From positions 3,410,001 through 3,474,000 of the forward strand of contig NZ_CP104208.1 of the NCBI RefSeq assembly GCF_026230175.1: 64,000 nt of DNA, in the 5' to 3' direction. Shown here one piece after another: positions 50,485-59,844 of the stretch. The first letter of the stretch is position 1, and every line of letters begins with the position of its first letter. A program made the position numbers and the translations under genes. A model generated the notes under the pieces. The model was not told the DNA's origin. It did no database searches and saw only the letters and a list, made by a program, of their open reading frames with translations. Source of the stretch: Desulfovibrio mangrovi. Its GTDB lineage: Bacteria > Desulfobacterota > Desulfovibrionia > Desulfovibrionales > Desulfovibrionaceae.

Positions 50485-52122
50485 TCAGGGGGTGGGGAGC
50501 GTGACAGTGATGCAGGTGCCTGCCGTTTCCGAGGTCGTGAAGGAAATGCTTCCTCCCAGCGTGTTTGTAATGAGCTTGGCAGAGAAGGTTCCGAGACCGG
50601 TGCCGCCCTTCTTGCCGAAGGTGACGTACTTGCCGAAAAACTTGTCTCGGATTTCGGCTGGAATAACACCAAAGTTGTGAATGTCCACGGTAATTCTTTC
50701 GCCCTTGGCAAGGATGCCCACGCTTATGTGGTGCTCGCGCGGCGAGGCTTCGGCTGCATTGGTGAGCAGGTTCGAGAGGAGCGAATAGAGCAGTGTTTCC
50801 TCTCCCTTCACGAGTATTTTCTTTCCAGTTGGTTGCGGGCTGCCATCAAGCGTGATGGCGTGCGTCAACTGCATGGCGCTGAACAGGGGGGCCAGATCCA
50901 TCAACGCTTTATGCATGACCTGCAGGATATCTACCGGTGCCGGTGCAAAGGTGTAGGCTCCGGTTTCCATCTTGTAGAGGTCCAGCGACATGTTGATGAC
51001 CTTGAGCATCTTGTAGCCGGACTCTTTGATGTGTTTGAGCATTTCCTTCTGCTCGTCATTGATCGGGCCTACCTCGTTTATTATGTCGGGCAGATTGATG
51101 ATGCCGTTGAGCGGCGATTTGAGGTCGTGGCGGGTGATGCGTTCAACGTCTTCCTTGAGTTGCTGCAGCTTTTTCTGCTCGGAGATGTTCATGAAGCTTT
51201 TCAGGAAATAGCGTTGTCCGCTCAGCATGATCTCGTTGACGTTCTCAATGATGGGAATTTCGTTTCCACTGATGGTGCGCAGGGTGCGCTCGGTGTTGTG
51301 GCGCAGGGCAGAGTCGGAATGGAAGGGGCAGTTGGTCTGATGCTCGAAGCAGATGGTGCTTGCGCATGGTTTGCCGATAAGGTCGTCCGCATTGCAGTGG
51401 AGCATGGCCAGCGCTGCAGGGTTTGCATCGTGGATTATCTGTGTTTCCGCATTGATGATGAGTACGCCTGTCTGGATGGAGTTGAAAATCAGCTTGAGTT
51501 GCAGGTTGGTGTCTTCAAGCGCGTGGGTGCGGATTTGTACCTTATGTTCCAGCCTCTTGTTGTCTTCCGCAAAGAGTTTGTTCACGTCATGGCTTTCCAT
51601 GGCATGGGCGGCGGAGAGCATGACCACGGAGAAGAGTTTGCGCGTGGTATCCAGAATGCTGTCTTTGTCCTGCCGGAGAATGCCTGCCAGCATTCCCTTG
51701 ATGCGGGAGGCGGAACTGATCACGTGCAACAGTATGTGCTGCCCGCCGTTTTGTGTGAGAAAGAAAAGCGGTTCGTTGGTTTTCAGGGCATAGGCAAAGG
51801 AGTTGTCTGCGATAAGTCCGTTGATTTCGTGCTCGATCTTGTCCGCTACTTCGGGATTATCGCAATAATGCAAGGAGAAATCGTAGGTCCCCTCCTGCGC
51901 CAGATAGATGGCAATGCCTTCCATCTCTATCATTTTGCGGGCGCGCAGACAGGTTTCCCGTAAAATGGGCAGACAGTCCGAGTGTTGTGACAGGGAGGGC
52001 GCAAAACTGCCCAGCGAGGCGGCAAGGTCGAGTGCCTCCATGGCGGCGGCCCGTTCGCGTCGCAGCAGTTCGAGCTGCTTTTCCTGAAACTGGATGATCT
52101 GTTCCTGCGTCATGGTGTTCAA
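50485..52122 (-). CDS. Sensor histidine kinase with GAF-like and PAS domains
   Basis: 545 residues, no membrane segment. An N-terminal coil is followed by a GAF-like region (about 45-195), a coiled coil, a PAS domain (about 210-320, with CFEHQTNCPF containing two Cys), the phosphoacceptor helix RITRHDLKSPLNGI, and an ATPase domain with LLSNLLTNAAEASP and GGTGLGTFSAKLIT. The His is followed by Asp as in many cytosolic kinases. No response regulator gene is adjacent. It overlaps the HDOD gene by 4 bp, so the HDOD protein is its likely functional neighbour. Confidence 0.92.
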   Translation of the reverse strand: MNTMTQEQIIQFQEKQLELLRRERAAAMEALDLAASLGSFAPSLSQHSDCLPILRETCLRARKMIEMEGIAIYLAQEGTYDFSLHYCDNPEVADKIEHEINGLIADNSFAYALKTNEPLFFLTQNGGQHILLHVISSASRIKGMLAGILRQDKDSILDTTRKLFSVVMLSAAHAMESHDVNKLFAEDNKRLEHKVQIRTHALEDTNLQLKLIFNSIQTGVLIINAETQIIHDANPAALAMLHCNADDLIGKPCASTICFEHQTNCPFHSDSALRHNTERTLRTISGNEIPIIENVNEIMLSGQRYFLKSFMNISEQKKLQQLKEDVERITRHDLKSPLNGIINLPDIINEVGPINDEQKEMLKHIKESGYKMLKVINMSLDLYKMETGAYTFAPAPVDILQVMHKALMDLAPLFSAMQLTHAITLDGSPQPTGKKILVKGEETLLYSLLSNLLTNAAEASPREHHISVGILAKGERITVDIHNFGVIPAEIRDKFFGKYVTFGKKGGTGLGTFSAKLITNTLGGSISFTTSETAGTCITVTLPTP

Positions 52123-53351
52123 TTGAGAAAAATGCTTGTGATGTCGTGTATCTGTCGTTCAGCAGCCAGCATTGTCGCCTCTAGCACGCTGTCGGGCAGA
52201 TCAAGGGACTGCCAGACTGCGGGAGGGATGGTCCGTACCGTGATGGAGCCGTTGGCGCCATAGCCCATGGCAATGGCCAGAGTGTCCGCCGTGGCGCATA
52301 CTGCGGCTTCTCTGGGGGGCAATGCGTCGTTGTCATGATGTGATGCGACACCGTCCAGTAATTCTTCCGGCAGGTTCCAGCGCTTGAACAGGGCTTCTGC
52401 CACGTCCGTATGATCGAAGCCGAAGACGAATTGTTCCGCCTCGTTCAGGGGGATGTGCTCCGTGCGGGATTGATTGAGAGCCCAGGCCACGTGCTGGGGG
52501 GCCAGCTTGAGCATGACAAGCCTGCCAATATCGTGGAGCAGGCCGATGACGAAACAGCGTTCCTGTTGCATGCCGGTGATATGGGAGGCAAGGATGCGAC
52601 TCAGTACGCCGCAGGCAACTGAATGCTGCCAGAATCCGCGAACGGTGATGAGACCGTCCGGCACTCCGATGAAAAGATCCATTACCGCTACGCCAAGAGC
52701 CAGTTGGCTGATCTCGCGTGCCCCCACCAGCGCGACACTGCGGCTGAGTGAATCAATGCGTTGCCCGAATCCATAGAACGGACTGTTTACCAGGCTGAGA
52801 AGCTTGGCACTGATGCTGGGATCCTTTGAGATGACGTCCGCAAGTTTGTTTGCAGTGGAACTTGGATCTTCCAGCGCATTGTTGATGCGGAAATAGATGT
52901 CGGGGAACGAGGCCAGCCCTCTGTCCGTACTGACGAATTCATTCAGGGCTGTCTGGGGGATGTTGTCCGGATGCGGTATGGGGGTCCAGTTGAATGCGTC
53001 GGGGGAGAGTTGTTGTCCCGCTTCTGCCCGGGCACCGTAAAGCTTGATGCAGGCCGTATGCAGTTCGTGCATGGGGTGAATCGTCAGGTCCGCATCGTCG
53101 AACAGGCAGTCCACGAAATTCCGCGCCGCTTTGAGGTGTTCTTCATGGATGTCGTCAAGTGATGCCTGGGATGCTTCATCTCCGGACATGTGCTGAATGT
53201 CGGCATCCAGCGCTCCCCAGATTTTCAGCACCCGAATGTGCTGTTCTTCCAGCGTCGTCCCCTTGGGCAACAGCAACCGACCGTTGGTGCCAACGGCATC
53301 GGAGGCAAGCACCATTCCTGCACGTAAGTCGGATGCATTGACCCTTCCCAT
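52119..53351 (-). CDS. HDOD-domain signalling protein
   Basis: 410 residues. The HDOD domain (about 145-340) shows ISKDPSISAKLLSLVNSPFYG, SLSRSVALVGAREISQLALG and an HD pair in VIGLLHDIGRLVML. The N-terminal 60 residues (LRAGMVLASDAVGTNGRLLLPKG) resemble the domain that often precedes HD-GYP modules. HDOD proteins act in signalling rather than as proven hydrolases. ATG 53351 is chosen by its GGAG site over a GTG two codons upstream. The stop overlaps the histidine kinase start (ATGA). Confidence 0.9.
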   Translation of the reverse strand: MGRVNASDLRAGMVLASDAVGTNGRLLLPKGTTLEEQHIRVLKIWGALDADIQHMSGDEASQASLDDIHEEHLKAARNFVDCLFDDADLTIHPMHELHTACIKLYGARAEAGQQLSPDAFNWTPIPHPDNIPQTALNEFVSTDRGLASFPDIYFRINNALEDPSSTANKLADVISKDPSISAKLLSLVNSPFYGFGQRIDSLSRSVALVGAREISQLALGVAVMDLFIGVPDGLITVRGFWQHSVACGVLSRILASHITGMQQERCFVIGLLHDIGRLVMLKLAPQHVAWALNQSRTEHIPLNEAEQFVFGFDHTDVAEALFKRWNLPEELLDGVASHHDNDALPPREAAVCATADTLAIAMGYGANGSITVRTIPPAVWQSLDLPDSVLEATMLAAERQIHDITSIFLN

Positions 53352-53469
53352 TGTCACTCCCGCATGATCAGTATTCTTATACAGAAAAGTCGCATAGTTG
53401 GCCTTCTGACTAACCTATGGCATCCTGTCCATGCGGGATATGATATTTCCGGTGAGTTGTTGTTCTTAC

Positions 53470-53506
53470 AAAAAATATCGCCGCAGGCCTTTCGGGTCTG
53501 CGGCGG
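53470..53506 (-). terminator. Terminator after mlaA
   Basis: GC-rich hairpin with CCGCAGGCC and GGGTCTGCGG arms around a TTTC loop. On the minus strand it ends in a run of T (53470-53475); on the plus strand TTTTTT also follows, so it may work both ways. Confidence 0.82.
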
Positions 53507-53526
53507 TGTTTTTTGGGGTGGGAAGC

Positions 53527-54342
53527 TTATCGTTCAGTTTCCAGTTGCCGTGCCTTCATGTAGGCGAACCGGAGTATTTCGTATTCGAAGGGGGTGTCCA
53601 TCGTATAGTACCGGAAGGGAATGCCGGATCGCGTGTTGATGCCACGGACAACCGTGTTGGTATTGCGGGCCAGTTCACGGTTGTCGATCTCGGCAAGGTC
53701 ATACAGGTATTCCATCTGGTAGTAGGCAAAGAGCATGTCGCCTGCAGTGCCTGCAGTATCGCGGATGCTGGAGGGGCCGTAGAGAGGCAGAACCACGTAG
53801 GCTCCCTGCGGAATGCCCCAGACGCCCAGCGTCTGCCCGAAATCTTCAGATTGTTGATAGAATTCAAGCTCGGTGGCCGGGTCGAATAGTCCGCCAATGC
53901 CGAGAGTGGAGTTGATGATGAAGCGGGCGGCGATGATGCCGCTCTTGGATGGGTTGCCCTGCAGCATGGCGTTGGCAAGTCGCGGAATTTCGTTGATGTT
54001 GCTTATGCCGTTAGAGACGCCGGAACGTATCTGCGGGGGAACGACAGCCTGATAGCCGGTGACAACGGGAATAAGCACGGCGCGGTCGAGACGGGCGTTG
54101 AACGTGTAGATGGTTCTGTTTATGCGTTCGGCCGGATCGTTTACGAACAGCATGGAATTGTTGTTCAACTCGTCATGCATCTCAGGGGCAACGGCATGGG
54201 AAACCGGCGTACGGAAGGCGGATTTCTCCAGCATCCGCTCCGGCGCGATTTGTTTTGCGCCGCATGCTGTCAGCATGCAAAGGCAGAGCATGGCGGCTGT
54301 CAGGTGGAGGAATGTGGCGTTGTGCTGTTTGAGAGTACGCAT
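53527..54342 (-). CDS. mlaA: MlaA-family outer-membrane phospholipid-handling lipoprotein
   Basis: 271 residues. A lipoprotein signal with LTAC lipobox (Cys near 27) is followed by FVNDPAERINRTIYTFNARLDRAVL, INEIPRLANAMLQGNP, FIINSTLGIGGLFDPA, FGQTLGVWGIPQGAYVVLP and the YGPSSIRDTAG stretch, all characteristic of VacJ/MlaA. It removes mislocalised phospholipids from the outer leaflet. It follows the alpha/beta hydrolase gene by 9 bp. The other mla genes are not in the window. Confidence 0.94.
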   Translation of the reverse strand: MRTLKQHNATFLHLTAAMLCLCMLTACGAKQIAPERMLEKSAFRTPVSHAVAPEMHDELNNNSMLFVNDPAERINRTIYTFNARLDRAVLIPVVTGYQAVVPPQIRSGVSNGISNINEIPRLANAMLQGNPSKSGIIAARFIINSTLGIGGLFDPATELEFYQQSEDFGQTLGVWGIPQGAYVVLPLYGPSSIRDTAGTAGDMLFAYYQMEYLYDLAEIDNRELARNTNTVVRGINTRSGIPFRYYTMDTPFEYEILRFAYMKARQLETER

Positions 54343-54351
54343 GGCTGGCTC

Positions 54352-55665
54352 CTATCGGGTGATGGCGCGCAGCATGGCGCGGGCGAATTGGTCAAATTGC
54401 ATGTTGCCGCAGTGTCCGCCCCTGTCGAAAAACGTGGCGCGTTCTCCCAGCGTATCCTGCAGAAAGCGTACTTCATCCGGTTGCAGGATGGGGTCGTCCA
54501 GATTGCCGACCAGCAGGATGTTGTCTGTGGTTTTCAGGAACGGGGCGATCTTGCGCAGCGAGCAGTCTGCAAGTGCCTTTTCTTCTGTCATATCCGCGTC
54601 CACATATTGCAGGTAGGGCAGCAGGAATTCGTGGAAGTAGTCCTCGAACGGAAGTTTGCTGGCGGTGGTGAAGTAGGGCAGCAGCGGGCTGGCCGTATCC
54701 AGCTTCGTATCTGCGGGGACAACGTAGCCCGCATTGAGGCAGACGTCTGACGTGAAGATCATGGACGATGCCGTCAGCCGGAAGCTTGCTCCGATAAGCT
54801 GCTTCAGTTCCATATCGTCCATGTCGAGGGTGTTGAAGAACGTGTAGAGTACTTCACTGTCCAATCGCGCGAAATTTCCGGTTTTATAGAACTCCGAGAA
54901 CTTGTGGATGAACTTGTCTATGGCCTTCTGGGGGCTATGTTTGCCGTCAGGATCCTTCAGCCAGGAGTCGAACGTGGTGGCGGAACTGAAGAGGTCCACG
55001 GGGGGATTGATGAGCAGTACCTTGTCGAAGTTGAAACGCTGTTCCCTAGCATCCCGCTCCGCCAGAAAGGCCGAATGCATGGCTCCGAGGCTGTAGCCTG
55101 TGACGCTGTAACCGCTGACCTTGCGGCGGGCTTCCACATCTTTCCGTATCCACTGCATGAGTGTGTAAAGGTCGTCCACGTCATAGGGCACGTAGCCGGC
55201 AATGCCGTGCTTGGAGAGGCTGGTGATGTAGTTGAAATGCGTGGGAGATGACAACGCGACCGTGTGATAGCCGGCGTCGTAGAAGAGGCGTTGCAGGAAC
55301 GCCATCTTGGAGGAGCTGAAGCGGCCACCGGTGCCGGCGATGATGTAGATGAGCGGGGCCTCGCCCTGCTGCAGCATTTCGGAATACTCGATTGATTCGC
55401 AGTACCAGAAAATCTCCGGAACCTGTCTGTCCCTGATGCTGATGGATTTGAAAGAGGGTGTAACCGGAGTGATCCGTTTTTTGAACTGGTAGCGTAGCGT
55501 CGGCGGTGTCCCGAAAACCGTGGCTTGATAGCGGTTGGTGAAGGGATAGTCTTCCGTTGTGTCTGCGGCAGCCGGCTGTGTGGCTCCGGCGATGGAAGCA
55601 CCTGTCAGCACTGCAAGCAACAGAATAAGGCTGAGCAGAGAACGTGGGATGGCGTTACGATGCAT
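54352..55665 (-). CDS. Exported alpha/beta-hydrolase-fold protein paired with mlaA
   Basis: 437 residues. A signal peptide (SLLSLILLLAVLTGASIAGA) precedes an alpha/beta hydrolase core. The oxyanion region is YIIAGTGGRFSSSK, the nucleophile elbow GYSLGAMH, the acid region LVGNLDDPIL, and the His is in RGGHCGNMQF. It has the order expected of a serine hydrolase. Co-transcription with mlaA, 9 bp apart, suggests a lipid-related role in the periplasm; that is inference. The ATG at 55665 has GGAG; longer in-frame starts place residues before the signal peptide. Confidence 0.82.
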   Translation of the reverse strand: MHRNAIPRSLLSLILLLAVLTGASIAGATQPAAADTTEDYPFTNRYQATVFGTPPTLRYQFKKRITPVTPSFKSISIRDRQVPEIFWYCESIEYSEMLQQGEAPLIYIIAGTGGRFSSSKMAFLQRLFYDAGYHTVALSSPTHFNYITSLSKHGIAGYVPYDVDDLYTLMQWIRKDVEARRKVSGYSVTGYSLGAMHSAFLAERDAREQRFNFDKVLLINPPVDLFSSATTFDSWLKDPDGKHSPQKAIDKFIHKFSEFYKTGNFARLDSEVLYTFFNTLDMDDMELKQLIGASFRLTASSMIFTSDVCLNAGYVVPADTKLDTASPLLPYFTTASKLPFEDYFHEFLLPYLQYVDADMTEEKALADCSLRKIAPFLKTTDNILLVGNLDDPILQPDEVRFLQDTLGERATFFDRGGHCGNMQFDQFARAMLRAITR

Positions 55666-55914
55666 GGGGGACTCCGGTGTTTTGGCGTATCTATATTTTA
55701 ATAGCAGAAGGGGGGGGTGGGGGCAACTTCTGTCGGGTGATGTATCTGCTGTAAAATGCACGTAGCAGATGTCATCTGCGCTTTGCAGAACGATACCGGT
55801 ATGGGGTTAATATTTCACGTGGTTGGAGTCGGTCTCTTTGTGGAACAGCGGTTGCAAATTGGTCCGCGCTCATTATTGAGGTGGGTTTTGCATATGCTAA
55901 CAAGGAGTGTTTCC

Positions 55915-57945
55915 ATGAAGTTCTGGATAAAGACTATTTCAGCCCGTTTTTTGCTGCTCAGCGTTGCGGGGATGCTGGCCATGGGGGTTATGGCTGTTGT
56001 TTCCCTTTCTGCGATGTCAGGTTTGGGCAGGGCTTTTGAGGAGACTAAGGCAATCCACATAGACGGCAAGATGGCCACGCTCGCCATTAACCGTGATATC
56101 AACTACATAAGTAGGTTGACGCGCAACATCATGCTGGGCAGTGACTATGACAAGGATATGAAGAGGCTTGATGAGCGCATTGCCGATATCAGAGACAGCT
56201 TCAAGGTACTTCGGGGTACTGCTGCAAATGATGAGGAAAGGGCGCTGGTTGCCAGAGCGGAGGAGGCCGCACTCGGATTTGTGGAAGATGGCAGACGTTT
56301 TTCCCGCGAGTTGGCATCTGTGCCGCGTGAAGAGCGTCATGGGCATTATGAGGCGTATGGCAAGTCAGCTACGCCGTTGGCGCAGAAGTCACGAAAGTAT
56401 TTTGGTGAACTCATCCGCATCAAAGATGCGGGGTTTGATGAATCCATGACAGCCTTTTCAGGGGCTGTAAGCGATGCGCGTTTTGTCGCGCTTGCGACTC
56501 TTGGAGGTGTCGGTGTGCTTCTGGGGCTGAGCTGCCTGCTCGTTCTGCGATCTATAACGACCCCTTTGCGGACAGCCCAGCGCTTTGCCGAAGACGTTGC
56601 CAGGGGCGAATATAATGAGATCGATGTTCGCGGCTTCAGCGGGGAATTGGCTGTGCTGATGGAGTCGCTCAATCTCATGGTGCAGCAACTGCGTAAGCGC
56701 ATAGCCTATGCGCAGGGCGTGCTTGAAGGGTTGTCGGTTCCATGTGTGGTCACTAACGCCGAAGGTCGTGTGGACTGGACCAATAATCATGTGCTGCGAC
56801 TCGCAGAGAAGGGCGGTGACCCTGCGGAATATATTGGCGGTCCCACCAGTCGCCTGTTTGAAGCTGAAGGGGAAGCGGGCTGTGTTTGTGTCGAGGCGAT
56901 CCGGCAACGGAGCTACGTGCATAAGGAGATGACGCTGGTCACAGGGCGGGGCAACAGGGTGGTTGCAGACGTGAAGGCGACTCCTTTTCATGACATGGAC
57001 GGGAATCTGCTTGGTGCCATTTCCAGCTTCTTTGACCTTACGGAGACTCGAAAACGTGAGGCGTTGATCAATGAACAGAACAACAAGTTGGCACAGAGTG
57101 CCGGTGAAGTTGCAAAAATCAGCGATGAACTGGAATCCGCCGCCCGTGATCTTGAGTCTGTTGTGGCTTCCTGCCTGTCCGGCGCGGAGAGCCAGAAGGA
57201 GCGTACCTCCAATGTGGCCGCGGCCATTGAACAGATGAACGCCACCGTTGCCGATATAGCGCACAGCGCTTCGGATTCGGCGCAACTGGCTGCGGACACC
57301 CGCGAAACAGCCACCGGCGGAGCAGATATCGTGAGTGGTGTCATTGCAACGGTGCGCGAGGTGAGCGAACGGGGCGAGATGCTCAAAGAGGACATGGAAA
57401 CGCTTGAAAAGCAGGCAGAGGGAATTGGCGAGATTATCTCCGTAATCAACGATATCGCTGACCAGACCAACCTGCTTGCCCTGAACGCTGCTATTGAAGC
57501 GGCCCGTGCCGGTGATGCCGGTCGTGGGTTCGCCGTTGTGGCGGATGAAGTGCGTAAACTGGCCGAAAAGACAATGCAGGCGACCAAACAGGTGGCGGAT
57601 TATGTGGGAGCCATACAGGAAAGCACGCACAAGAACAACAGGAACACGGGTGAAACGATAGTGAAGGTTCAGCACGCCGTTGAATTGGCAACGCGCGCGG
57701 GAGACGCTTTGCAGTCAATTCTGCGCCTTGCTGGCAGAACGGCAGACCAGGTGCGCTCCATTGCTACTGCAGCCGAAGAGCAGAGCGTTACCAACGAACA
57801 GATTGCCCGTTCGTCCGAGGAAATCCATCAGACCGCAACATATGCTTCACACGAGTTGAATAGTTCGGGAAAGTCTGTGGCGCGGTTAACCGAGCTTGCA
57901 AAGGAACTGAGCGGCACCGTGGCCGGCATGGGAGGGGGCCGCTGA
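55915..57945 (+). CDS. Methyl-accepting chemotaxis protein with HAMP and PAS domains
   Basis: 676 residues. An N-terminal helix (about 8-35), a periplasmic helical-bundle sensor (about 40-190), a second helix ([19 protein letters not shown]), a HAMP segment ([21 protein letters not shown]), a PAS domain (about 265-385) and the MCP signalling domain with its hairpin tip ([23 protein letters not shown]) are in the usual order. It relays a ligand or redox signal to CheA/CheW, which are not encoded nearby. The ATG at 55915 is set by AAGGAG 8 bases upstream. No CheB/CheR-docking pentapeptide is seen at the C-terminus. Confidence 0.94.
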   Translation: MKFWIKTISARFLLLSVAGMLAMGVMAVVSLSAMSGLGRAFEETKAIHIDGKMATLAINRDINYISRLTRNIMLGSDYDKDMKRLDERIADIRDSFKVLRGTAANDEERALVARAEEAALGFVEDGRRFSRELASVPREERHGHYEAYGKSATPLAQKSRKYFGELIRIKDAGFDESMTAFSGAVSDARFVALATLGGVGVLLGLSCLLVLRSITTPLRTAQRFAEDVARGEYNEIDVRGFSGELAVLMESLNLMVQQLRKRIAYAQGVLEGLSVPCVVTNAEGRVDWTNNHVLRLAEKGGDPAEYIGGPTSRLFEAEGEAGCVCVEAIRQRSYVHKEMTLVTGRGNRVVADVKATPFHDMDGNLLGAISSFFDLTETRKREALINEQNNKLAQSAGEVAKISDELESAARDLESVVASCLSGAESQKERTSNVAAAIEQMNATVADIAHSASDSAQLAADTRETATGGADIVSGVIATVREVSERGEMLKEDMETLEKQAEGIGEIISVINDIADQTNLLALNAAIEAARAGDAGRGFAVVADEVRKLAEKTMQATKQVADYVGAIQESTHKNNRNTGETIVKVQHAVELATRAGDALQSILRLAGRTADQVRSIATAAEEQSVTNEQIARSSEEIHQTATYASHELNSSGKSVARLTELAKELSGTVAGMGGGR

Positions 57946-57987
57946 GAAGTAGCTGGATATATAGCTGCTTAACGGAAGCACAAGAAC

Positions 57988-58018
57988 AAGCCATTCCGGT
58001 TATCGGAATGGCTTTTTT
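57988..58018 (+). terminator. Terminator after the MCP gene
   Basis: Perfect 11-bp stem (57988-57998 with 58004-58014), 5-base loop, T-run to 58018. Confidence 0.9.
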
Positions 58019-58809
58019 GTTCTGACAATGGAGGTGTAATATTGGGTAACGTGAGGTTTTGAGTTTCTTGAGCTTCTTTTTGAGCTTTACAATGGGGGGG
58101 TGCTTGGGATGCTTCTTCTTCGGGACAAAGCCGGTTGCGAGGATCTTGATATATGATGCATTGTTCTTCCGGGTTGATTTTTATTAAAAAGCGTTACGTT
58201 TGATTCTGGTGTTTTGAAAATTGCGCTGAGTTTCTTTCGATTACAGTATGTCAACGTATCGCCGTGTGGCACTTTGCTAGTCAGCGACGGAAGTGCAGGT
58301 TCTTTCTTCTGACGTTGATTTTTAACAAAATTAGATATTCGAATTGTTACTCTGTGTTGTTAGAATTTAATTCATCAGCCTCATGTCTTCAATTCTATGT
58401 TTTTGTTCTATAATATTGTAAATTTGATTTGTTTGTTGGTTTGTTTGTCTGGTTTTGGTTTCGTAATTATTTCATTGTGTTTGCGATGTGTGGTTTTGTC
58501 GTTTATGTTATGCGTGGAATATGTTGATTTGTCGTTGTTGTTTTGTGTTTATTATGTAGTGCGGTGAAATTGTTATTTTGCGTTGATGCTTGTGTGGTCT
58601 GGGTTTTTGCTTTCTAAGATGTGTTGTTGTGCTCTGTAGTTTTGTTTTTTGATTTTTGGCAAACTCGGTGCTGGTGATTGTGTTTGCAATACCTATGCTC
58701 TTCATGTAGTGAGTGACAACCCTTCTGGGGTGGGAGCTGCTAAGAATAATGTTGGTTCACGGCGGTTGCGTGTTTTTATTTTTTGTGAGTAATTGTAGAG
58801 AGTTATAGT
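58019..58809. other. AT-rich gene-free region with strong T/G strand bias
   Basis: About 790 bp. From about 58290 to 58700 the plus strand consists mostly of T and G, with few A or C, unlike anything else in the window. Short minus-strand ORFs here are Lys/Thr/Gln-rich and unconvincing. No tRNA, repeat array or transposase was seen. It likely contains the promoter of the glycosyltransferase genes and may mark acquired DNA. Confidence 0.6.
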
Positions 58810-59829
58810 ATGATTTATTATGTTATTCCGGCGTATCAGCCGGGAAGCAGTTTTGTGACCGTTGTGCAAGGACTTATAGAGTCTGGCGTTTCTCCACAAT
58901 CGATCATTGTTGTGAACGATGGTTCGGCGGAGGTGTGTGCTCCCTTTTTCTCCGAGGTAAAGGGCTTCGGGGTTGAGGTGCTTGTGCACGAGGTCAATCG
59001 CGGTAAAGGGGGAGCCCTCAAAACGGCTCTTAAATTTGCAATGGAAAAGGGCCGTGATTTGACAGGGGTGGTCACTCTTGATGCAGACGGGCAGCATCTT
59101 CCTCAGGATGTGGTTCGGGTGGCTGAGCAGTTGGAGCGTAATCCTGAGGCGTTGATTCTTGGGGTGCGTAGTTTTGGGGAAGGAGTTCCGCTGAGGAGCC
59201 GTTTCGGCAATGTTCTTACCCGCAGTCTCATGCGTTTTTTTACCGGGCAGTCTATTTCAGATACTCAGACCGGCCTTCGTGGCATTCCTGCCGGGTTCTT
59301 TCCTGAATTGTTGAGCATTGATGCAAACGGGTACGAGTTCGAGATGGATATGCTCATGCAATGCAAGGGACGGTATCGGATTCATGAGGTGGCCATTCAG
59401 ACTATCTACATAGACGACAATGCAGCATCGCATTTTAATCCGATTATGGATTCTATGCGAATTTATCTGGTCTTGTTTCGTTTTGTCGTATCCTCCGTGC
59501 TGTCCGCTGTTGTCGATAATGTAATTTTTGCCATCGGCTTTCTTGTCTGGCCGAACATTGCAGGATGTCAGGTGCTCGGCAGGCTGGGATCCCTGTGCCT
59601 GAATTACTCCCTTAATCGCAGCAAAGTCTTCCGCAGTGATAATAGTGTCGCCTCGTCCATGCCCAAATATCTTGGGTTGGTGGTTTTTTCAGGCGTGCTT
59701 AGCTATTTGCTTATCCGTATGCTGAGTGCTGCCGGCATGAATGTCATTGTCGCCAAACTCTTTGCGGAAACCCTGCTGTTCTTCTTTAACTTCGTTGTGC
59801 AGCGCACGTATATTTTCAAACATAGCTAA
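58810..59829 (+). CDS. GT2-family glycosyltransferase fused to a GtrA-like membrane domain
   Basis: 339 residues. The GT2 domain covers about 1-215: VIPAYQPGS, IVVNDGSAE, the DXD motif in VTLDADGQHLPQD, SISDTQTGLRGIP and NGYEFEMDML, as in polyprenyl-phosphate sugar synthases. The C-terminal 120 residues hold four membrane helices of the GtrA type (SALVDN-like SSVLSAVVDNVIF, NYSLNRSKVFRS, FNFVVQRTYIF). It probably charges undecaprenyl phosphate with a sugar and helps flip it for the adjacent membrane glycosyltransferase. Base composition at its 5' side is AT-rich. Confidence 0.88.
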   Translation: MIYYVIPAYQPGSSFVTVVQGLIESGVSPQSIIVVNDGSAEVCAPFFSEVKGFGVEVLVHEVNRGKGGALKTALKFAMEKGRDLTGVVTLDADGQHLPQDVVRVAEQLERNPEALILGVRSFGEGVPLRSRFGNVLTRSLMRFFTGQSISDTQTGLRGIPAGFFPELLSIDANGYEFEMDMLMQCKGRYRIHEVAIQTIYIDDNAASHFNPIMDSMRIYLVLFRFVVSSVLSAVVDNVIFAIGFLVWPNIAGCQVLGRLGSLCLNYSLNRSKVFRSDNSVASSMPKYLGLVVFSGVLSYLLIRMLSAAGMNVIVAKLFAETLLFFFNFVVQRTYIFKHS

Positions 59830-59844
59830 CGGGATTAGTGTCTT

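Noticed and set aside
58508-58705. 65-codon minus-strand ORF in the AT-rich tract
   Set aside because: The Lys/Thr/Gln-rich composition simply mirrors the T/G bias of the plus strand. There is no ribosome site and no family.
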